Assembly (NCBI RefSeq): GCF_900177815.1
Contig: NZ_FXAZ01000002.1
Span: 434,001 to 498,000 of the forward strand
DNA length: 64,000 nt
DNA from: Paenibacillus aquistagni
GTDB taxonomy: Bacteria > Bacillota > Bacilli > Paenibacillales > Paenibacillaceae
Reading direction: 5' to 3'
The notes below the pieces were generated by a model, which saw only the letters and a list, made by a program, of their open reading frames with translations, had not been told where the DNA came from and searched no databases. The number at the start of each line of letters is the position of its first letter. Positions within the stretch are counted from its first letter, which is position 1. Made by a program: the position numbers and the translations under genes. Positions 45,601 through 54,900 of this stretch are shown here, in pieces.

Positions 45601-47227
45601 CGGTCACGATCTCTTCGCGAATCGCATCAATTGGCGGATTCGTGACTTGAGCGAACAGCTGCTTGAAGTAGTTGTACAGGCGCTGAGGACGATCCGACAA
45701 TACCGCAAGCGGAGCGTCGTAGCCCATTGAGCCAAGCGGTTCTGCGCCTGTAAGCGCCATCGGCTCCAGCACCTTGCGCAAATCCTCGAAGGTATAGCCG
45801 AACGCCTGCTGGCGCTGTTGTACATTCTCATGCTTCGGCTCAGGAACCTCTCTTGCCTCTGGCAAGTCGTTAAGGCCGACAAGATGCTCCTCCAGCCATT
45901 CTTCATACGGAAGCTCGGAAGCAATCTGTGCTTTGACCTCTTCATCCGCGATAATGCGGCCTTCCTTCGTATCTACGAGCAGGATTCGGCCCGGACGAAG
46001 GCGATCTTTGTACAGCACCTCTTCTGGGGCAATATCAATAACGCCTGCTTCGGAGCTGAGAATGATCATGTCGTCCTTCGTGACATAGTAACGGGATGGG
46101 CGAAGTCCGTTGCGGTCGAGAATGGCGCCAATCTGCACACCGTCCGTGAAGCCCATCGCCGCCGGTCCGTCCCATGGCTCCATCAAGGTAGAATGATATT
46201 CGTAGAATGCTCTGCGCGTCGGGTCCATCGCTTCATGGTTGGACCATGGCTCAGGAACCATCATCATTGCTACATGCGGAAGCGAGCGCCCGGACAGGTA
46301 CAAGAATTCGAATGTGTTATCAAACATCGCGGTATCTGAGCCGTCCCCGTCAATCACAGGCTTGACCTTCGTCAGCTCCTCGCCAAACACGTCGGATTCA
46401 CAAAGATTCTCACGAGCATGCATCCAGTTCACGTTGCCGCGAAGCGTGTTGATCTCTCCATTATGAATCATAAAGCGATAGGGATGGGCACGTTCCCAGC
46501 TTGGGAAGGTGTTCGTACTAAAACGAGAGTGTATGAGTGCAATCGCGGATTCCAATGCTTCATTCGTCAAATCAAGATAGAATTGTCCAACCTGCTCTGT
46601 GGTAAGCATTCCTTTGTACACGATCTTCTTGCAGGACATGGATGGAACATAGAAGGTATCTGCACCTTCCTCGCCGGAGTAGCGAATCGCCTTCTCCGCA
46701 CGCTTGCGGATCAGATAGAGCTTCCGTTCAAAGGCAAGATCGTCGTTAATGTCCGCTCCACGGCCAATGAAGAGCTGGCTCACGTAAGGCTTGGCAGCCT
46801 TTGCGGATTTGCCGAGCATCTCATCGCAGGTTGGCACCTCGCGATAACCTAGAAAGCTCTGCCCTTCTTCTTCTACGATCGTACGAAGCATGTCTTCATG
46901 CTGCTTGCGAAGAGTCTCGTCTTGAGACATGAAGAGCATGCCTACGCCATAGGCACCTGCTTCCGGCAATTCGATGCCCTTCGCTTCCATCTCTTGCACG
47001 AAGAAGCGATGCGGTATCTGCAGCATAATTCCCGCTCCGTCACCGGAATTCGGCTCGCTGCCCTGGCCGCCTCGATGCTCCATGTTCACAAGCATCGTAA
47101 GCGCTTTGCGAACAATATCGTGTGACTTCTGACCCTTAATGTGGGCAACAAAGCCCATGCCGCAAGCATCTTTTTCAAACTGTGGATTATACAATCCTTG
47201 CTTCGGAGGTAATCCGTATTGTTTCAT
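42641..47227 (-). CDS. gltB: Glutamate synthase large subunit
   Basis: Makes glutamate from glutamine and 2-oxoglutarate, 1528 residues (called GltA in B. subtilis). The catalytic N-terminal cysteine is Cys22 in [14 protein letters not shown], exposed after removal of a 21-residue propeptide. A class II amidotransferase domain (to about 430), a central domain, the FMN-binding synthase domain with the 3Fe-4S cysteines in [15 protein letters not shown] (about 1130-1140), and the C-terminal GXGXG beta-helix follow. AAAGG ten bases before the ATG is a modest ribosome-binding site. No small subunit (gltD) is downstream. The upstream 720 bases hold a TATAAT at 47308-47313 with a poor -35, as for activator-dependent promoters. 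Confidence 0.98.
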   Translation of the reverse strand: MKQYGLPPKQGLYNPQFEKDACGMGFVAHIKGQKSHDIVRKALTMLVNMEHRGGQGSEPNSGDGAGIMLQIPHRFFVQEMEAKGIELPEAGAYGVGMLFMSQDETLRKQHEDMLRTIVEEEGQSFLGYREVPTCDEMLGKSAKAAKPYVSQLFIGRGADINDDLAFERKLYLIRKRAEKAIRYSGEEGADTFYVPSMSCKKIVYKGMLTTEQVGQFYLDLTNEALESAIALIHSRFSTNTFPSWERAHPYRFMIHNGEINTLRGNVNWMHARENLCESDVFGEELTKVKPVIDGDGSDTAMFDNTFEFLYLSGRSLPHVAMMMVPEPWSNHEAMDPTRRAFYEYHSTLMEPWDGPAAMGFTDGVQIGAILDRNGLRPSRYYVTKDDMIILSSEAGVIDIAPEEVLYKDRLRPGRILLVDTKEGRIIADEEVKAQIASELPYEEWLEEHLVGLNDLPEAREVPEPKHENVQQRQQAFGYTFEDLRKVLEPMALTGAEPLGSMGYDAPLAVLSDRPQRLYNYFKQLFAQVTNPPIDAIREEIVTATETTIGPERNLLVPEPESCRHIKLSTPFLSNEEFAKLRHIRRPGFKAITIPTLFLAQEGAGGLKAAIETMCEAADRVISKGHNIIILSDRGIDAENAAIPALLAVSSLHHHLVRQGTRTKVALLLESGEPREVHHYALLLGYGVNVVNPYLVFETLDDMIRQGMLRGVTHEKAVKNYIKAATKGVVKILSKMGISTIQSYRGAQIFEAIGLKSEFVDQYFTWTPSRIGGIGLEEVAEEALMQHFRAFADQEGRDPELDSGGDYQWRKNGEEHLFNPQTIHTLQEAVRKGNYALYKKYSKLVQGEYSQNGTLRSMFDLKPIGPAVSIDEVEPVASIVRRFKTGAMSFGSISKEAHESLAIAMNRIGGKSNSGEGGEDPARFVTDANGDSRRSAIKQVASGRFGVTSHYLVNAEEIQIKMAQGAKPGEGGQLPGRKVYPWVAEVRGSTPGVGLISPPPHHDIYSIEDLAELIYDLKNANPSASINVKLVSEVGVGTIAAGVAKGRADTILVSGYDGGTGASPQGSIRHAGLPWELGLAETHQTLIINNLRDRVKLETDGKMMTGRDLAIAALLGAEEYGFSTAPLVAVGCVMMRVCQLDTCPVGVATQNPALRKNFTGDPQHVVNFMQFVAEELREIMAELGFRTLDEMIGRTECMNVKDAVGHWKAKHLDLSSILYQPELPEGSGRIKVREQNHGIEETLDVQKLLPAAQAALEREELVAGTFPITNVNRATGTVLGSEVTRKYGAKGLPEDTISFTFVGSAGQSFGAFVPRGMTLSVVGDSNDYVGKGLSGGKLIVKPSPKATFAAEDNIIIGNTAFYGATSGEAYIRGIAGERFAVRNSGVKAVVEGVGDHGCEYMTGGRIIILGKTGRNFAAGMSGGIAYIYDPDNTFVTRCNLEMVLLERVEDEMEELELKQMIEKHTEATDSTVGRKVLAGWNEELAHFVRVIPKDYKRMLEHIAKVEEKGLAGEEALLAAFETSLREGGN

Positions 47228-47949
47228 GCAGAAGCAACCTTTCTATCTGAATTTTGAAAATAGCGATTGTCGAACGAACGATTAGTTTATAATTATTCAT
47301 TTTAATTATTATAACATTTTATCACTGCACCTAATTGATGGCAATTTATAATTTTTATGAATACGATAAGAATTCTTTTTATTCGAAGGATTTTGTTGGC
47401 TAAAATAGGGATTGGATATGTGAGGAAGCGACAGCACAAGGCTTACACGGATTTCTGTCAGTCTGTGTCAGAACCTGACATGCGCACACACCGGCAAGGT
47501 GATCTTGTAATGCAATAAAGGAATAGTCATACAGTCATGGTGTATATTTATTCATGAAAACGAATAAAACATCACGCATTTATACATAGTTTTATACAGA
47601 TAATCTAAATCTTCTGTTTAATCCGACAAGAAATGAGACCAAATGGGCTCATACATATGCATGTCACGATTCCGAACATGAGCAGATATGCATAGCCGCC
47701 AGATTGGCGAGAGCAGGATGAGGAGCAGGAGCGGCGGAAGCTCACCATGATCCCATTCAATGGATCAAGCCGCAAAGGAAAGTTGATAGCCGGCTTGAAG
47801 CTGCTTCACAAAAAGGTATAGCCTAACGGCCATACCTTTACTGAACACCTTTACTGAATCTTAAAATGACCGATGCTTGGATCAAATGCTCCATCTGAAT
47901 CCTGTACATAAGCAACCGCCTGCTTCACTAGGTCCGGCTATGCGTTCGT
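47228..47949. other. 722-bp intergenic region upstream of gltB
   Basis: A+T-rich DNA next to gltB carries a minus-strand TATAAT at 47308-47313 without a good -35, the likely gltB promoter. The rest shows no credible gene. A short open stretch right after the LCP stop (47851-47937, minus strand) reads like a protein end but has no start signal. A terminator lies at 47808-47839. Confidence 0.5.
47808..47839 (-). terminator. Intrinsic terminator after the second LCP gene
   Basis: Minus strand hairpin AAAGGTAT.GGC/GCC.ATACCTTT with a 4-base loop and one mismatch, followed by TTTTTGTG. It lies about 110 bases past the stop of the LCP gene. Confidence 0.8.
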
Positions 47950-48909
47950 TCATTCGTCTTCCGAGGAAGAGGATGCCTGGTCTGCTCCTTGTGTATGCTC
48001 TCTAAGACTGGAGGCCACACGTTCGCGTTCTTGCTCTGACACTTGATAATAATAGATTCCATCAATCATCTGACTGGAGCCGGCTACCTCCAAAGATTCG
48101 ATTTCATACTCGGACCAGTCCTTGCTAAACACCGAATAAAGCTGCTTCATCTTGTCGAATGTAATATTCGTTTTGACGTTCTCCTCCATAACCTTCAGTA
48201 CTTCTTCAAGCTTCAATACAGAAGAAGCGGATGCCGCCTTGTCGAGAATGACCTTGATAACCTGACGCTGTCTATCGTTGCGCCCTAGATCGCCTCTTGC
48301 ATCGGACTTGCGCATTCGCGTGTAGTGCAAGGCTCTTTCTCCATCCAGCTGAATCAGGCCTTGATCAAAATGGTGATTCCTTTTTCCATACTGGTCCATT
48401 TGATCGAACACAAATTCGTTGTATACCTCTATCCCTCCGAATACATCCACCAATTGCGTCAGTCCCTCCATATTCGTTTGAATCACATAATGGATTGGCT
48501 GATCAAGGAATTGTTCGACTGTCTTTTTCATCATTTCCGTGCCGCCAAAGGCGTAGGCATGATTGATCTTGTCCATGATGCCCTTCCCAACAATCTCTAC
48601 TCTTGAATCACGAGGAACGTTGAACATCAATACATGCTTCTCTTTGGGATTCACCGAAGCTACAATGATGCTGTCTGCCCGCCCCGCATCCCCTATTTTG
48701 GGTCTGTCGCCGATTCCAAGCAGCAGTACTGTAAAGGCCTCTGTCACTTCATCCGTCTCGATACGATGCTCCTCTGAGTCTTCAAACGTGATCTGCATCT
48801 TGTTCACAGACCTTTCAATTAACGTGTAATAGTACAACCATCCACCTAGTATCATCGCGACAAGGATCAAAAAGATCGATGCACCGATGAGCATATGTTT
48901 TTTTCTCAT
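47950..48909 (-). CDS. LytR-CpsA-Psr (LCP) family protein
   Basis: Second LCP ligase of the window, 319 residues. One N-terminal membrane segment (about residues 7-27) precedes the domain with FTVLLLGIGDRPKIGDAGRADSIIVA, NVPRDSRVEI, KINHAYAFGGTEMM and YTRMRKSDARGDLGRNDRQRQV. The acidic tail ends SSSSEDE. The ATG at 48909 has AGAGG five bases upstream; codons further upstream lack homology. A TATAAT promoter element lies at 48958-48963. Function: attachment of teichoic acid or another polymer to peptidoglycan. It is similar to the LCP protein at 19 kb. Confidence 0.92.
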   Translation of the reverse strand: MRKKHMLIGASIFLILVAMILGGWLYYYTLIERSVNKMQITFEDSEEHRIETDEVTEAFTVLLLGIGDRPKIGDAGRADSIIVASVNPKEKHVLMFNVPRDSRVEIVGKGIMDKINHAYAFGGTEMMKKTVEQFLDQPIHYVIQTNMEGLTQLVDVFGGIEVYNEFVFDQMDQYGKRNHHFDQGLIQLDGERALHYTRMRKSDARGDLGRNDRQRQVIKVILDKAASASSVLKLEEVLKVMEENVKTNITFDKMKQLYSVFSKDWSEYEIESLEVAGSSQMIDGIYYYQVSEQERERVASSLREHTQGADQASSSSEDE

Positions 48910-48957
48910 GACAACCTCTCGCTTTCCGTTTAATGCGCCCGACACTGGTCCAAAAAA

Positions 48958-48963
48958 ATTATA
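48958..48963 (-). promoter_or_regulatory. -10 box before the second LCP gene
   Basis: Perfect TATAAT on the minus strand, 49 bases before the start codon. No good -35 hexamer at 17-18 bases upstream. Confidence 0.45.
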
Positions 48964-49026
48964 TCTCGGCATGAGCAAGCAAACGTTATGAAATCGTTAA
49001 ACTTCTCATCCTGCCCTTTAAGCTGC

Positions 49027-49116
49027 AAAAAAAGAAGCAGCGAGGTTTAAACGCTCCCCTATCGAATAAGCACTTTAAAAAAGTCTGTCGATAGGGGGCC
49101 GCTTCGTTCTCGCTGC
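49027..49116 (-). terminator. Large terminator-like inverted repeat
   Basis: Nested inverted repeats: outer arms GCAGCGAG/CTCGCTGC (49109-49116 with 49037-49044), inner arms CCCCTATCGA/TCGATAGGGG, followed on the minus strand by TTCTTTTTTT. It lies between the terminator of the BIG2 protein gene and the promoter of the LCP gene. It is either a second terminator or a small palindromic element. Confidence 0.6.
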
Positions 49117-49171
49117 CCCATTCATATGTTCTACACTTTTTGATACGCGTGATGCTTCCTAAAGCGCATAT

Positions 49172-49223
49172 AAAAAAACACCTTCAAGCTCCCCTGTGCT
49201 TACATCAGGGCGCTTGAAGGTGT
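49172..49223 (-). terminator. Intrinsic terminator of the BIG2 surface protein gene
   Basis: A 12-bp stem ACACCTTCAAGC/GCTTGAAGGTGT followed by seven T on the minus strand, 17 bases past the stop codon. Confidence 0.9.
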
Positions 49224-49239
49224 CGTCTTCATGCTTATC

Positions 49240-51453
49240 TTATTTTACAGATGTCCGAATCGTCGTTGACTTGCCGCCGAAGGAAATCTTGATGGAGGTG
49301 CTGCCTTTGGATACGCCTTGTACGCTGCCGCGGCTTACCTTCACCTTCGTATTGGATGGAACCCATGTCACTTGCGAGGTTACATCAACGACTTCACCTG
49401 TGTCATAGATAGCCTGCACCTTCCAAGCAGCAGACTGTCCCGGCGTCAGCTTGATCGAAGAAGGTGTTCCTTCGAGCTTCAGCAGCTTCGGCTTCACATG
49501 TACAGGCACTTCATACGTCTTGCCTTGGAACTCTCCAACCATCTTCGTGCTGCCTAGGGCAGCCCCTTTAACAGAAGAGCCTTTCACTGTCGCAATGGAT
49601 TCATTCTCCATCTTCCAATTCATGCGGGAGGACAAATTAATCGTCTTGCCATTGCGGTATTTGCCTGTTACTTTTACAGATTCGCTCTTATTAATCGTCG
49701 TGTAGACCGGATTCGGATCAATGGTCAGAGAGACAATCTCCTCTTCAATCGTCACTTTAATCGAGAGCTTCACATTGGAAAACGTACCATTCAGTGTCAA
49801 GCGGGATGTTGGCACTAGGCCTCTCATCTTGCCGTCATAGACCAGCAGGTTGTTCGAGCTTGATTCCCACTTCACATCATTCGTAACGTCTGCTTCCTCG
49901 CCATCTGTATAAATTACCGTTACAGTCGGTACCGATACTTCACGTGCTGTAACGAGCGATAATTCATCTTGGTCCGTGTGCAGAATGAGTGCCTTGCGGG
50001 TAACCGTCACATCCATGTCTAGAATCTGGCCCGACACTTGAGCAACGAGACGCACCGTGCCTGTCTCAAGCGCCTTCATCTTGCCATCTTCTTCGATCTT
50101 CACAATGTTCGGATTGTCGGATGTCCATTGAACAACATTGCTTACATCCACTTTCTCTCCGCTAAAGGTCGTGCCTTGAATCTTAGGCAGACTCTTCACG
50201 TCGTTGATGAACATCTCTTCTTTGCGCTTCGTGTCGCCGTCTTTGTCCGGCTTCACCGCTTCTGCCCATTCGATCTTCGTAATAGAAGGATAGACGGTAA
50301 TGTCCACCTTGCGGGACAGACCTTGATACTTCGCGGTAATCGTAGCATCGCCAGCGCCGTGAAGCCTTACAATTCCTTTGTCCACGGTGACAGCCTGTAC
50401 GTTGCTTGACGTCCACTCCGCTTCTTGTGTCACTTCCTTCGTGCTGTTATCCATTGCAAGCACGAACGTTTGCAAAGACACCACGCCTTGAGACAGCATC
50501 ACGTGCTGCTTCTTGTCTGGTGTAATGCGCATCGCTTGATTGGATGCACGAACAACCGCCGTTACGGTGTCAGTCTTGCCCAAGTAAGACACTGTAATCG
50601 TTGCCGTGCCGACATTAATCGGCTTTAGAACGCCATTTTCCACTTCGACCACGTTCTTGTCGCTGCTAGACCATTCAGCCAATGCCGTTACATCTTCTGT
50701 CGATCCATCAGGCTTCGTTGCGATAACCGTAACCGACTTGGAGGAGTCCCCGAACGTGAATTCCACGACTTTGTCTGGCATGATCTTCAGCTCATTATAC
50801 GGCATATCAACTTTGAGCTTCACTTTGTAGGAAAGACCCTTATGCTTCACGGTAATCTCGGTCTCGCCTTTTTCCTTCAACGTAATTACACCCTTGTTCA
50901 CATCCGCTACAGAGGTGTTGGAGGAAGACCATGTCGCTTCTTCCGTTACGTTGCTCTCGCCTGCTCTTTGATGATCAAGCGCAAATACACTCCATTTTGG
51001 CTTCATGCCAAGGTTGACGGTAAGCTCGGAAGGAACTTCCTGTCCGCCATCCGTCGTACGAACAACCAGCTTTTCGTACATCATATCGGCTACAATCATT
51101 TTTTTGATCGTGTAGCCTTGATACTTTGCTGTAATCTCTGCAGAACCCTTGCCGACCCCTTTGACCCAGCCGGCATCCACAGACACGATCTTCGAATCAG
51201 AGCTTGTCCAGCTCACCTTGTCTGTTACATCACTTTCTTTTTCCGTTGTTCCATCTTTTATCGTGGCAATAACCTTTAATTGCGTAGACTGTCCTTCAAC
51301 AAGTACATATACAGGAGAGATATTGGATTCGAAGCGAATTCCGGTAACACTCTCTGCTGCATGAGTGACTTTCCCCGCTGGAAGCAAGCCTGCCATCAAG
51401 GCAACAACTAACAGCATGGATAACCAAGGCATAGCCTTTTTTCTTACGTTCAC
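49240..51453 (-). CDS. Secreted protein with eight bacterial Ig-like (BIG2) repeats
   Basis: A 737-residue extracellular protein. A cleavable signal peptide (MNVRKKAMPWLSMLLVVALMAGLLPAGKVTHAA) is followed almost entirely by eight tandem BIG2-type repeats of about 85 residues. Each has a W-[ST]-S-[SD]-[ND] core (VSWTSSDSKIVSVDAG, ATWSSSNTSVADVNKG, AEWSSSDKNVVEVENG, AEWTSSNVQAVTVDKG and four more diverged units) and ends in a G-x-[AS]-x-[IL]-T strand. No LPXTG, SLH or enzyme domain is visible, so how it stays at the surface, if it does, is unknown. Adhesion or matrix structure is likely. It has its own terminator. Confidence 0.88.
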   Translation of the reverse strand: MNVRKKAMPWLSMLLVVALMAGLLPAGKVTHAAESVTGIRFESNISPVYVLVEGQSTQLKVIATIKDGTTEKESDVTDKVSWTSSDSKIVSVDAGWVKGVGKGSAEITAKYQGYTIKKMIVADMMYEKLVVRTTDGGQEVPSELTVNLGMKPKWSVFALDHQRAGESNVTEEATWSSSNTSVADVNKGVITLKEKGETEITVKHKGLSYKVKLKVDMPYNELKIMPDKVVEFTFGDSSKSVTVIATKPDGSTEDVTALAEWSSSDKNVVEVENGVLKPINVGTATITVSYLGKTDTVTAVVRASNQAMRITPDKKQHVMLSQGVVSLQTFVLAMDNSTKEVTQEAEWTSSNVQAVTVDKGIVRLHGAGDATITAKYQGLSRKVDITVYPSITKIEWAEAVKPDKDGDTKRKEEMFINDVKSLPKIQGTTFSGEKVDVSNVVQWTSDNPNIVKIEEDGKMKALETGTVRLVAQVSGQILDMDVTVTRKALILHTDQDELSLVTAREVSVPTVTVIYTDGEEADVTNDVKWESSSNNLLVYDGKMRGLVPTSRLTLNGTFSNVKLSIKVTIEEEIVSLTIDPNPVYTTINKSESVKVTGKYRNGKTINLSSRMNWKMENESIATVKGSSVKGAALGSTKMVGEFQGKTYEVPVHVKPKLLKLEGTPSSIKLTPGQSAAWKVQAIYDTGEVVDVTSQVTWVPSNTKVKVSRGSVQGVSKGSTSIKISFGGKSTTIRTSVK

Positions 51454-51807
51454 TCTACCTTCCCCTTTCTTACGTTACGCAAAAGATGCGAGTCTCCTAT
51501 TCTTTTTAACGGCAGGTGCATGGTGAAATGTTATGTTTATCTCACATATTCCATAAACTAGTCGAAAAATAAGACCTTTTGACTAATAGGAACTCCCCGT
51601 ACAGCAAAATATCCCCTTGGGCCAACAACGCCAAGCACGATGCATACTTGCTTGTTCATTGTCCGCTACAAGGGGATATGATGGTTAACTCAATAATAAT
51701 GTTGAATTCAATAAGTGCGAATACAGTTTATCTTTTCCTACATGTGATTGTGATATTTACGCCTATCATTCACCTATATAATAGGAAGCGATTTTTTCAC
51801 AATTGCT
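51454..51807. other. Intergenic region with an 11-bp inverted repeat
   Basis: About 350 bases without a gene. The main feature is an inverted repeat with arms ATATCCCCTTG (51609-51619) and CAAGGGGATAT (51669-51679) around a 49-base loop, followed on the minus strand by a short TTTT run. It may act as a weak terminator for the YhgE gene. No clear promoter for the BIG2 gene was found. Confidence 0.45.
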
Positions 51808-53838
51808 TTACATCGAGCTCAGCACTTCGCCAGGAGCTGCTGTGTTTGCTTTGTCCTTGCGGGAGCGAACGATGAAAAATCCGAGTGTCAACGCTCCGAA
51901 TGCAACCATGTAGATCGCCATCATGCCCACTTCGCTCCACATGCGGCTGATATCTCCGCTGGAGATAACCGCCTTGAATCCATTGACGGTATACGTCATT
52001 GGAAGCCATGGACCGATCGCTTGCATAGCCTTCGGTGTCAATTCCATTGGGAATGTACCACCGCAAGTCACAAGCTGCATAATCAAGAGCACGATTGCCA
52101 TAAAGCGGCCTGGATTCTCAAATACGGTAACAAGCGATTGAATGATCATCATGAAGGTAACGCTTGTTAGAACACTGAAGCCAACAAAGGCGCCCATATC
52201 CTTCACTTCAAGTCCAAGTCCTTGAATCATAATCCAATCTGCCAGTAAGGCCTGAACGACACCAACCGATACGAACAGGAGCGTCTTGCTGAAGAAGCGG
52301 CTCCAGCCGTTCGCTGTTGGGTCCGGGGATTGAACAAGCGGCAATACGATCGTTAGAATCAAAGCCCCTACAAACAATCCCAAGGACAAGAAGTATGGCG
52401 CAAAGCCAGTACCATAGTTCGGCACTTGGTTGATGCTCGACTCGACAACCTCAACAGGTCCTGCGAACATCGAGATGCGATCATCATTGCCCTTCACTTC
52501 AGAGGACTTATCTGCTGCTTCATTCAGCTTCGAAGCAAGCTCATTGGAGCCGTCCTGCAGCTTGCCAATGCCATCTTGCAAGGTACCTGTGCCTTCATCC
52601 AATTGGGTAGCTCCGCTAGCCAGCTGATCCAAAGCGCCAAGCGCTTGACCTACGCCGCCTTGCAAGCCTTTAACCCCATTCAACAGCTGGGTAGAACCAT
52701 CTGCAAGCTGATGGCTGCCGGCTTTTGCTTCATTCAGCTTCTCGCCGAATTGCTTCATGCCGGCTGCAAGCTGCTCTTGGCCTTGCGTCAATTGAGACGC
52801 GCCTTGTACCAATTGCTGCTGGCCTTCGCTCAGCTTCTTCGTACCCTGCATAACAGCTTGGCTTGCACCGAGAAGCTGCTTCACACCTGGATCTTCTGCC
52901 ATAGCCGGATTGGCTTGAACGAGTTGATTAAGACCATTGGCAAGCGCTGCTGCGCCTTGAGCAAGCTCTGCACTAGCATCGCTGGATTGCTGCAAGCCTT
53001 GCTTCAGCTGATTCGCGCCCGCTTTGGAAGCTGTAGCGCCTTGCTCAAGCTGCTTCTCAGCCTGAGCGAGCTGATCCATACCGCTGCTGAGCGACTTCGC
53101 GCCAGCCTGCAAGCCGCTAACGCCATCTGTAAGCTTGCTTACGCCTGCTTGAAGCGGAGCTGTGCCATCTTTCAGTTGGACCGCACCGTCCGCAAGCTTC
53201 GCCATATTTTCCTTCAGCTTAGAGGCACCGTCCGCAAGCTCTGTTGTACCATCATAGAGCTTGGTCGCGCCGTCACCCGCTTCTTTTAATCCATCGGAAA
53301 TCTTCTCTACCTGCTCAAACATAATTTCGGTATAGGCTTCTGTCACCTTTTTCGAAATCTCGCTGTTTACTTTTTCGATGGCGGTTCCGCCGATCTGTGC
53401 AGCTAGGAAGTTGTGACCCTCATTCGTTTTGAAAATAAGCTGAGCTGGTGCCGGCTTATCATCAAGCAGCGTGGTCGCCTGTTCAGAGAAATTCTCAGGA
53501 ATCGTGATCATCATATAATATTTGTCATTTTCCAAGCCATCCATGGCTTCAGCTTCGCTGACAAATGAGAAGTCAAAATCCTTTCTTTCCTGTAGCTCAT
53601 CAACAAGCTCCTTGCCGGCGGTCAGGGATTTACCCTCGAACTCGGCTCCTTTGTCTTGGTTCACAATCGCAACAGGCAAATCCGTCAGTCGTTCGTACGG
53701 ATCCCAGAACGTTCCTAGAAATAATCCACTGTACATCAAAGGTACAAGCATGACTGCGATGACGGAGATAAGCACCTTAGGGCTGCGTATAATTTTGCCC
53801 CATTCCATCGCGAATAATTTGGTTCCTTTCATCTTCAT
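51808..53838 (-). CDS. YhgE/Pip family membrane protein
   Basis: A 676-residue protein of the YhgE/Pip group (ABC-2-like). One N-terminal membrane segment (about 22-44) is followed by the conserved LPVAIVNQDKGAEFEGKSL, then a long extracytoplasmic stalk of short repeats built on LxxGxxxL (ADGASKLKENMAKLADGAVQLKDG, about 190-430). Five C-terminal membrane helices complete it (about 470-660). Relatives include phage-infection proteins, YueB and ESX-associated EsaA. The function here is unknown; efflux or secretion is suggested by the fold. A TetR gene upstream and a matching operator-like repeat before each gene indicate joint control. Confidence 0.9.
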   Translation of the reverse strand: MKMKGTKLFAMEWGKIIRSPKVLISVIAVMLVPLMYSGLFLGTFWDPYERLTDLPVAIVNQDKGAEFEGKSLTAGKELVDELQERKDFDFSFVSEAEAMDGLENDKYYMMITIPENFSEQATTLLDDKPAPAQLIFKTNEGHNFLAAQIGGTAIEKVNSEISKKVTEAYTEIMFEQVEKISDGLKEAGDGATKLYDGTTELADGASKLKENMAKLADGAVQLKDGTAPLQAGVSKLTDGVSGLQAGAKSLSSGMDQLAQAEKQLEQGATASKAGANQLKQGLQQSSDASAELAQGAAALANGLNQLVQANPAMAEDPGVKQLLGASQAVMQGTKKLSEGQQQLVQGASQLTQGQEQLAAGMKQFGEKLNEAKAGSHQLADGSTQLLNGVKGLQGGVGQALGALDQLASGATQLDEGTGTLQDGIGKLQDGSNELASKLNEAADKSSEVKGNDDRISMFAGPVEVVESSINQVPNYGTGFAPYFLSLGLFVGALILTIVLPLVQSPDPTANGWSRFFSKTLLFVSVGVVQALLADWIMIQGLGLEVKDMGAFVGFSVLTSVTFMMIIQSLVTVFENPGRFMAIVLLIMQLVTCGGTFPMELTPKAMQAIGPWLPMTYTVNGFKAVISSGDISRMWSEVGMMAIYMVAFGALTLGFFIVRSRKDKANTAAPGEVLSSM

Positions 53839-53903
53839 CCCCCAACTCCCTATTTATATATATGATGTGATCCACCTCATAGATAAACCACGGACATACT
53901 GTC

Positions 53904-53926
53904 TGACTATTTTGTTATTATGGTCA
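53904..53926 (-). promoter_or_regulatory. TetR operator-like repeat before the YhgE gene
   Basis: A 23-base element of the form TGACC-N13-AGTCA (minus strand), the same length and outer bases (TGAC-N15-GTCA) as the element before tetR. It lies about 65 bases upstream of the YhgE start. Confidence 0.45.
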
Positions 53927-54032
53927 TATCAGATCGAAGAAAACGTCTCGACTATTGCAGCTGTTTTGACCTTTGCCTCTAGGCAATCGAGTCAAGCTTG
54001 CCCTGCTACGTTTAGCGAAACGCTTCTATACG

Positions 54033-54611
54033 CTATGCATCTGCGGCAATACCATGCATAAAGAGCTGATAAAAATGCTCCTTAATTTCTTCCTTCGGAA
54101 GAGGCTCGTAACGCTTGTTCCATTCTGTCGTCAGTGCTTTGTATAGATGATACATTTCAAAGCTTAATACTCTCGCATGCCCTTGCTTAATCTCGCCTTT
54201 ATCCATCGCATGCTGGATATGGTGCTCAATGTAATGCAGCAGTTCGCCTTCAATCTTGGACAAGCCTTCGTTGGCCATCGGCGTGCCGAAGTCTCGAACT
54301 TCCTGTGACAGCTTCAGCGCAAGCTCATGCCTGCTGCGGAATTCCAGCCCTCGATCAAGCACACGGTATAGATTGTCGAAGAAGGACCGATCCTCTCGAA
54401 CCTCTCCGTCTGCAATGTCCTTCATTTCAAGAATGACCTGCTGGATGATCTCATCAAACAGTTCCTCCTTGTTCGTAAAGAACGTATAGATCGTTCCCTT
54501 GCCAACTCTCGCGATCTTCGCAACCTGATCCATTGTCGTGGCTTTGTAGCCAAACAAGGCGAAGGACTGCGTCGCCGCATCAAGAATCTGCTTTCTTCTA
54601 TTAACGGACAT
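54033..54611 (-). CDS. TetR family transcriptional regulator
   Basis: A 192-residue repressor. The N-terminal helix-turn-helix RRKQILDAATQSFALFGYKATTMDQVAKIARVGKGTIYTFFTNKEELF (about 5-52) is typical, with a helical ligand-binding domain after it. GAGGGGG seven bases before the ATG supports the start. It lies 194 bases upstream of the YhgE/Pip gene in the same direction. A strong promoter at 54699-54727 and an operator-like inverted repeat at 54661-54683 precede it. Autorepression and control of the YhgE gene are likely. The inducer is unknown. Confidence 0.92.
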   Translation of the reverse strand: MSVNRRKQILDAATQSFALFGYKATTMDQVAKIARVGKGTIYTFFTNKEELFDEIIQQVILEMKDIADGEVREDRSFFDNLYRVLDRGLEFRSRHELALKLSQEVRDFGTPMANEGLSKIEGELLHYIEHHIQHAMDKGEIKQGHARVLSFEMYHLYKALTTEWNKRYEPLPKEEIKEHFYQLFMHGIAADA

Positions 54612-54660
54612 CTCAAATCCCCCTCTCTATAAGTCTTTCTCATGGCGGGACATGACTGAG

Positions 54661-54683
54661 TGACCAATTTAGAAATTCGGTCA
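54661..54683 (-). promoter_or_regulatory. TetR operator-like inverted repeat
   Basis: Imperfect palindrome with perfect TGACC/GGTCA ends separated by 13 A+T-rich bases. It starts about 15 bases downstream of the -10 box of the tetR promoter, where a bound repressor would block transcription. Confidence 0.6.
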
Positions 54684-54698
54684 CAACTCATAGAAGAC

Positions 54699-54727
54699 AC
54701 TATATCACATCTATGTATTGTTGACAA
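54699..54727 (-). promoter_or_regulatory. tetR promoter
   Basis: -35 TTGTCA (54722-54727), 17-base spacer, -10 TATAGT (54699-54704) on the minus strand. Confidence 0.75.
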
Positions 54728-54900
54728 TACTCTTTATTTCCATAGCATGAAAAACAGATTTTTTCCAAGTCAATATCGCAGTTCATGTACGTAAAAACAT
54801 GCTTGTCCGCCTTGTTTCAGGTTATAATGAATAACGGACGTCGCACAGCACAAGCTTGCGTGCGCTGTCCCTCTTCATATCAAGAGAAGGAGCGACACTT

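Noticed and set aside
44537-46852. Several long plus-strand frames opposite gltB
   Set aside because: All are antisense to a fully conserved 1528-residue enzyme.
52426-53289. A 287-residue open frame on the plus strand opposite the YhgE gene
   Set aside because: It is antisense to the repetitive stalk of YhgE; the repeats keep stop codons away, and its Cys/Leu/Arg-rich composition and lack of a ribosome-binding site mark it as a shadow.
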